A DNA stretch of 64,000 nucleotides from Phenylobacterium hankyongense. Its GTDB lineage: Bacteria > Pseudomonadota > Alphaproteobacteria > Caulobacterales > Caulobacteraceae. Below the pieces are notes generated by a model. That model saw only the letters and a list, made by a program, of their open reading frames with translations. It was not told the origin of the DNA and did no database searches. Positions 61,507-64,000 of this stretch are shown one piece after another; positions within the stretch are counted from its first letter, which is position 1, and each line of letters starts with the position of its first letter. The stretch is taken from contig NZ_QFYP01000001.1 in NCBI RefSeq assembly GCF_003254505.1, positions 3,518,001-3,582,000 on the forward strand, written 5' to 3'. A program made the position numbers and the translations under genes.

Positions 61507-63915
61507 ATGCGACTTTCGAACAGCGGCAGGCGCCGCATTGGCTGCTCGGCTTGGGCTCTGATCGTTGCGGCGGGCCTGTCGGCGACCACAAGCCATGCCC
61601 GGGCGGCTGACGCCGCGGAGGCGCCGAAGGACGAGACCGAGGTCTCGGAGGTCGTCGTCACCAACCAGGGCAGCCGCGCCGCGGCCGTCGCGCCGGTGCG
61701 CAGCTCGCTCACCGCGACCGAGCCGCAGGCGATCATCACCCGCAAGTTCATCGAGGAGGCGGCGCCGCGCGTCGGCGACTTCAGCAGCACGGTGCTCCTG
61801 GCCCCCGGCGTTTCGGGCGTCCCGTCGAGCAACGGCGCGGGCCTCTCCGACGGCGGCAAGATCACCCTGCGGGGGTTCAGCGACGGCCAGTACAATGTCA
61901 CCTACGACGGCATCGCCTGGGGCGACACCAACGGCCCCTCGCACCACGGCACCGCCTTCTTCCCGGCCTCCACCATCGGCGGCGTGATCATCGACCGGGG
62001 CCCGGGCGCGGCCACCGACCTCGGCCAGGCCAACTTCGGCGGCTCGATCAACCTGCTCTCACCGGCGCTGGACCAGGAGCGCAGCGTCAGCGAGGTCGCG
62101 ACGGCGGGCTCGTGGAACACCTGGCAGTCCGTCACCAACCTGCAAAGCGGCGTGGTCCCGCAACTGGCGGACGGCCAGTTCCTCGCCACCTACCAGCAGT
62201 ACGGCTCGGACGGCTACCTGTCCTACAACCGCAGCCACGGCTCTACCCTGATGCTGAAAGGGGCCGTGCCGATCACCGACCGCCTGACGGTGACCGGCCT
62301 CTTCACCCGCACCGACAACTTCTACAACAAGTCCGACATCGGCGACGCCAGCGTCGCCCAGCAGGAACTCTACGGCCCGTCGTTCTCGCTCTCGAACGAC
62401 CCGTCCATGCAGAACTTCTACGGCTACAACTGGGCGAGCAAGAAGACCGACTTCGAATACGTCAAGCTGGCCGGCGACCTGGGCGGCGGCTTCGGCGTCG
62501 ATCAGACCGTCTACAGCTACGGCTACGACAACGCGACGATGTCCGGCGCCAACAACCTGGCGACCGCCTCGGCCAACAAGGTCACGCTCACGCCGGGCGC
62601 GACCTATCCGGCGCCCGGAGGCGGCTACAGCACCGCCCTGCAGGTGAACGGCGTCCCCGGCTACGAGAAGCTCAACCTCTACCGCGTCACCGGCGACATC
62701 CTGAAGTTCACCAAGGCCTTCGACGTCGGGACCCTGACCGTCGGCGGCATGTACGAGGTGGCGCGCACCCAGCGCTTCATCCACGACCTCGACATGCTCA
62801 CCGGCCAGCCGGACTACCGCCAGAAGGCGGCCAAGCTCCCGGGCCCGTCCGGCGTCTACGTGCAGGTCCCGCTCAACGTCCAGTACGACGAGTACTCGGG
62901 CTGGCATCAGTACCAGACCTTCGCCCAGTTCGAGTGGCGGCCGAGCGACAAGCTGACCGTCACCCCCGGCGTCAAGTACGTGAACTTCGACCTCTACGTG
63001 CACGCCCCGGCCGAGCTGATCGGCAGCACCAGCCAGCCGCTGTACATCGACCAGACCTACACCAAGACCCTGCCGTTCCTGACGGCCAACTACCGGCTGC
63101 GGTCCAATTGGTCGGCCTATGCGCAGTACGCCCAGGGCTTCCTGGTGCCGAAGATCGGCAACCTCTACGTCGGCAGCGCCGAGCAGACCAAGATCGTCCC
63201 GCAGGAATCGACCAACTACCAGCTGGGCAGCGTCTTCCAGGCCGGGCGGTTCTCGTTCGACGGCGACATCTACTACATTGAATTCAAACACAAGATCCAG
63301 TCGTTCACCGACGCGGTCACCGGCCAGCCCTACGACACCAACAGCGGCGGGGCGATCTATCGGGGCCTCGAGGTGCAGGGCAGCTACCTGCTCACCGACA
63401 ACCTCAGCCTGTTCGGCAACTGGTCGAAGGCGCGGGCGATCGGCAAGGACGACCCCAGCAATCCGCTGTCGAACGGACATCAGCTGACCGGCGTCGCCGA
63501 CTGGACCGCCGCGGCCGGCGTCCGCTACGAGCACGACCACCTCCTGACCGACGACGACAACCTGATCGTCGCGCTGAACAGCAAGTGGATTGGCCCGCAG
63601 TGGGCGACCGCGGCGAAGTGCTCGTCGGCGCCGAACGGCGTCTGCGCGGCGAACGCGGTGCTGTCGCCGGTGACCGGCCGGCTTCCGACCATCAACACGG
63701 TGGATCTCTCGGTGACCTACCGCGTCGGCCGCTACAGCCTGGAGGCCCAGGTCATCAACCTCACCGACCGCAACGACATCACCGCGGTGAAGGGCACAGC
63801 CCTGATCCCCGGGACCGATCGGTTCGCAACGACCTCGGCCGATGGCGGCGCGCAGAACGCCTTCCAGAGGCTTCCGCCGCGGAACTACCAGCTCACCCTC
63901 AAGGCCAAGTTCTGA
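61507..63915 (+). CDS. TonB-dependent receptor
   Basis: The 802-aa outer-membrane receptor has a signal peptide (cleavage near HARAAD) and a plug domain with TEVSEVVVTNQGSRAAAVAP (TonB-box region) and KITLRGFSDGQYNVTYDGI. HHGTAFFPASTIGGVIIDRG and NFGGSINLLSPAL follow, then a barrel ending LTLKAKF with the terminal Phe. Start MRLSNSGRRR is the normal signal start; the open frame begins 32 codons earlier. A PepSY-type gene begins 8 bases downstream, a common partner of ferric-ligand or substrate receptors. Confidence 0.94.
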   Translation: MRLSNSGRRRIGCSAWALIVAAGLSATTSHARAADAAEAPKDETEVSEVVVTNQGSRAAAVAPVRSSLTATEPQAIITRKFIEEAAPRVGDFSSTVLLAPGVSGVPSSNGAGLSDGGKITLRGFSDGQYNVTYDGIAWGDTNGPSHHGTAFFPASTIGGVIIDRGPGAATDLGQANFGGSINLLSPALDQERSVSEVATAGSWNTWQSVTNLQSGVVPQLADGQFLATYQQYGSDGYLSYNRSHGSTLMLKGAVPITDRLTVTGLFTRTDNFYNKSDIGDASVAQQELYGPSFSLSNDPSMQNFYGYNWASKKTDFEYVKLAGDLGGGFGVDQTVYSYGYDNATMSGANNLATASANKVTLTPGATYPAPGGGYSTALQVNGVPGYEKLNLYRVTGDILKFTKAFDVGTLTVGGMYEVARTQRFIHDLDMLTGQPDYRQKAAKLPGPSGVYVQVPLNVQYDEYSGWHQYQTFAQFEWRPSDKLTVTPGVKYVNFDLYVHAPAELIGSTSQPLYIDQTYTKTLPFLTANYRLRSNWSAYAQYAQGFLVPKIGNLYVGSAEQTKIVPQESTNYQLGSVFQAGRFSFDGDIYYIEFKHKIQSFTDAVTGQPYDTNSGGAIYRGLEVQGSYLLTDNLSLFGNWSKARAIGKDDPSNPLSNGHQLTGVADWTAAAGVRYEHDHLLTDDDNLIVALNSKWIGPQWATAAKCSSAPNGVCAANAVLSPVTGRLPTINTVDLSVTYRVGRYSLEAQVINLTDRNDITAVKGTALIPGTDRFATTSADGGAQNAFQRLPPRNYQLTLKAKF

Positions 63916-63922
63916 GGCCCGG

Positions 63923-64000
63923 ATGGCGGGAAATCAGCGCGCGCGGCCCATTGGGCTGCGCGCCATCCACAAGTGGTCCGGGCTGTTCTTCGCGCCGGCG
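63923..64000 (+). CDS. PepSY-type inner-membrane protein (partial)
   Basis: Only 26 codons are in the window: MAGNQRARPIGLRAIHKWSG, then LFFAPA, the typical first amphipathic/TM segment of PepSY-TM proteins (RxxHxWxG). These are often encoded after TonB receptors and thought to reduce or process ferric ligands. It runs off the right edge. Confidence 0.65.
   Translation, partial: MAGNQRARPIGLRAIHKWSGLFFAPA

Overview
The window is high-GC alphaproteobacterial chromosome, most likely Caulobacterales (Caulobacter/Phenylobacterium-like). The evidence is a recognisable PopZ polar-organising protein in the order valS-popZ-tolC-pcm, a glyQ-glyS-ppdK operon, several TonB-dependent receptors, GTTC-N7-GTTC LexA boxes and three families of palindromic intergenic repeats typical of these genomes. 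There is no phage, IS element or CRISPR array. Most of the window is core or semi-core chromosome.

Layout. 1-2.8 kb: a truncated sterol-desaturase-family gene with a small membrane protein, an outer-membrane barrel and a FabH-like ketoacyl synthase. 2.9-9.1 kb: the leftward operon glyQ / DUF559 / glyS / ppdK, in which the DUF559 gene and a palindromic repeat sit exactly between the two glycyl-tRNA synthetase subunits. 9.2-10.4 kb: two secreted proteins, one with a fasciclin domain. 10.8-12.6 kb: PII-amtB ammonium module. 12.8-19.8 kb: ispE, a TPR lipoprotein, ETF-ubiquinone oxidoreductase, an atypical uracil-DNA glycosylase and a lytic transglycosylase. 19.7-23.3 kb: a small accessory cluster carrying three near-identical LexA boxes (small membrane protein, AAA ATPase, SplB-like radical SAM protein). 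23.3-29.2 kb: two-component system, TonB receptor and secreted protein. 29.2-36.9 kb: flavin oxidoreductase, two RNA methyltransferases, glycine-zipper protein, acyl-CoA synthetase and S10 peptidase. 37-42.8 kb: valS-popZ-tolC-pcm. 42.9-43.3 kb: tRNA-Cys followed by an unusual tRNA-Cys-like RNA. 43.5-51.7 kb: two dehydrogenases, a prolyl oligopeptidase and a paoABC-type molybdenum aldehyde oxidoreductase. 51.8-57.3 kb: WYL regulator, APH/DUF6285/acyl-CoA dehydrogenase cluster and an Mpl-like Mur ligase. 57.5-64 kb: candidate sRNA, tRNA-Asn, then acid phosphatase, two-component system, TonB receptor and the start of a PepSY gene.

The strongest unexplained signals are (i) the RNA at 43182-43303. 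It is paralogous to the neighbouring tRNA-Cys through the D and anticodon arms, with compensatory stem changes, but has a 52-nt variable arm that itself ends in a T-arm-like minihelix. (ii) The three LexA boxes within 2 kb, which define a candidate SOS cluster around genes of unknown role. (iii) A 26-bp element shared by the promoters of the acid phosphatase and the TonB receptor that flank one two-component system. (iv) A palindromic repeat that has become coding sequence of DUF559 and supplies the Shine-Dalgarno of glyS.

All coordinates and folds were read by eye; no database search or folding program was run.
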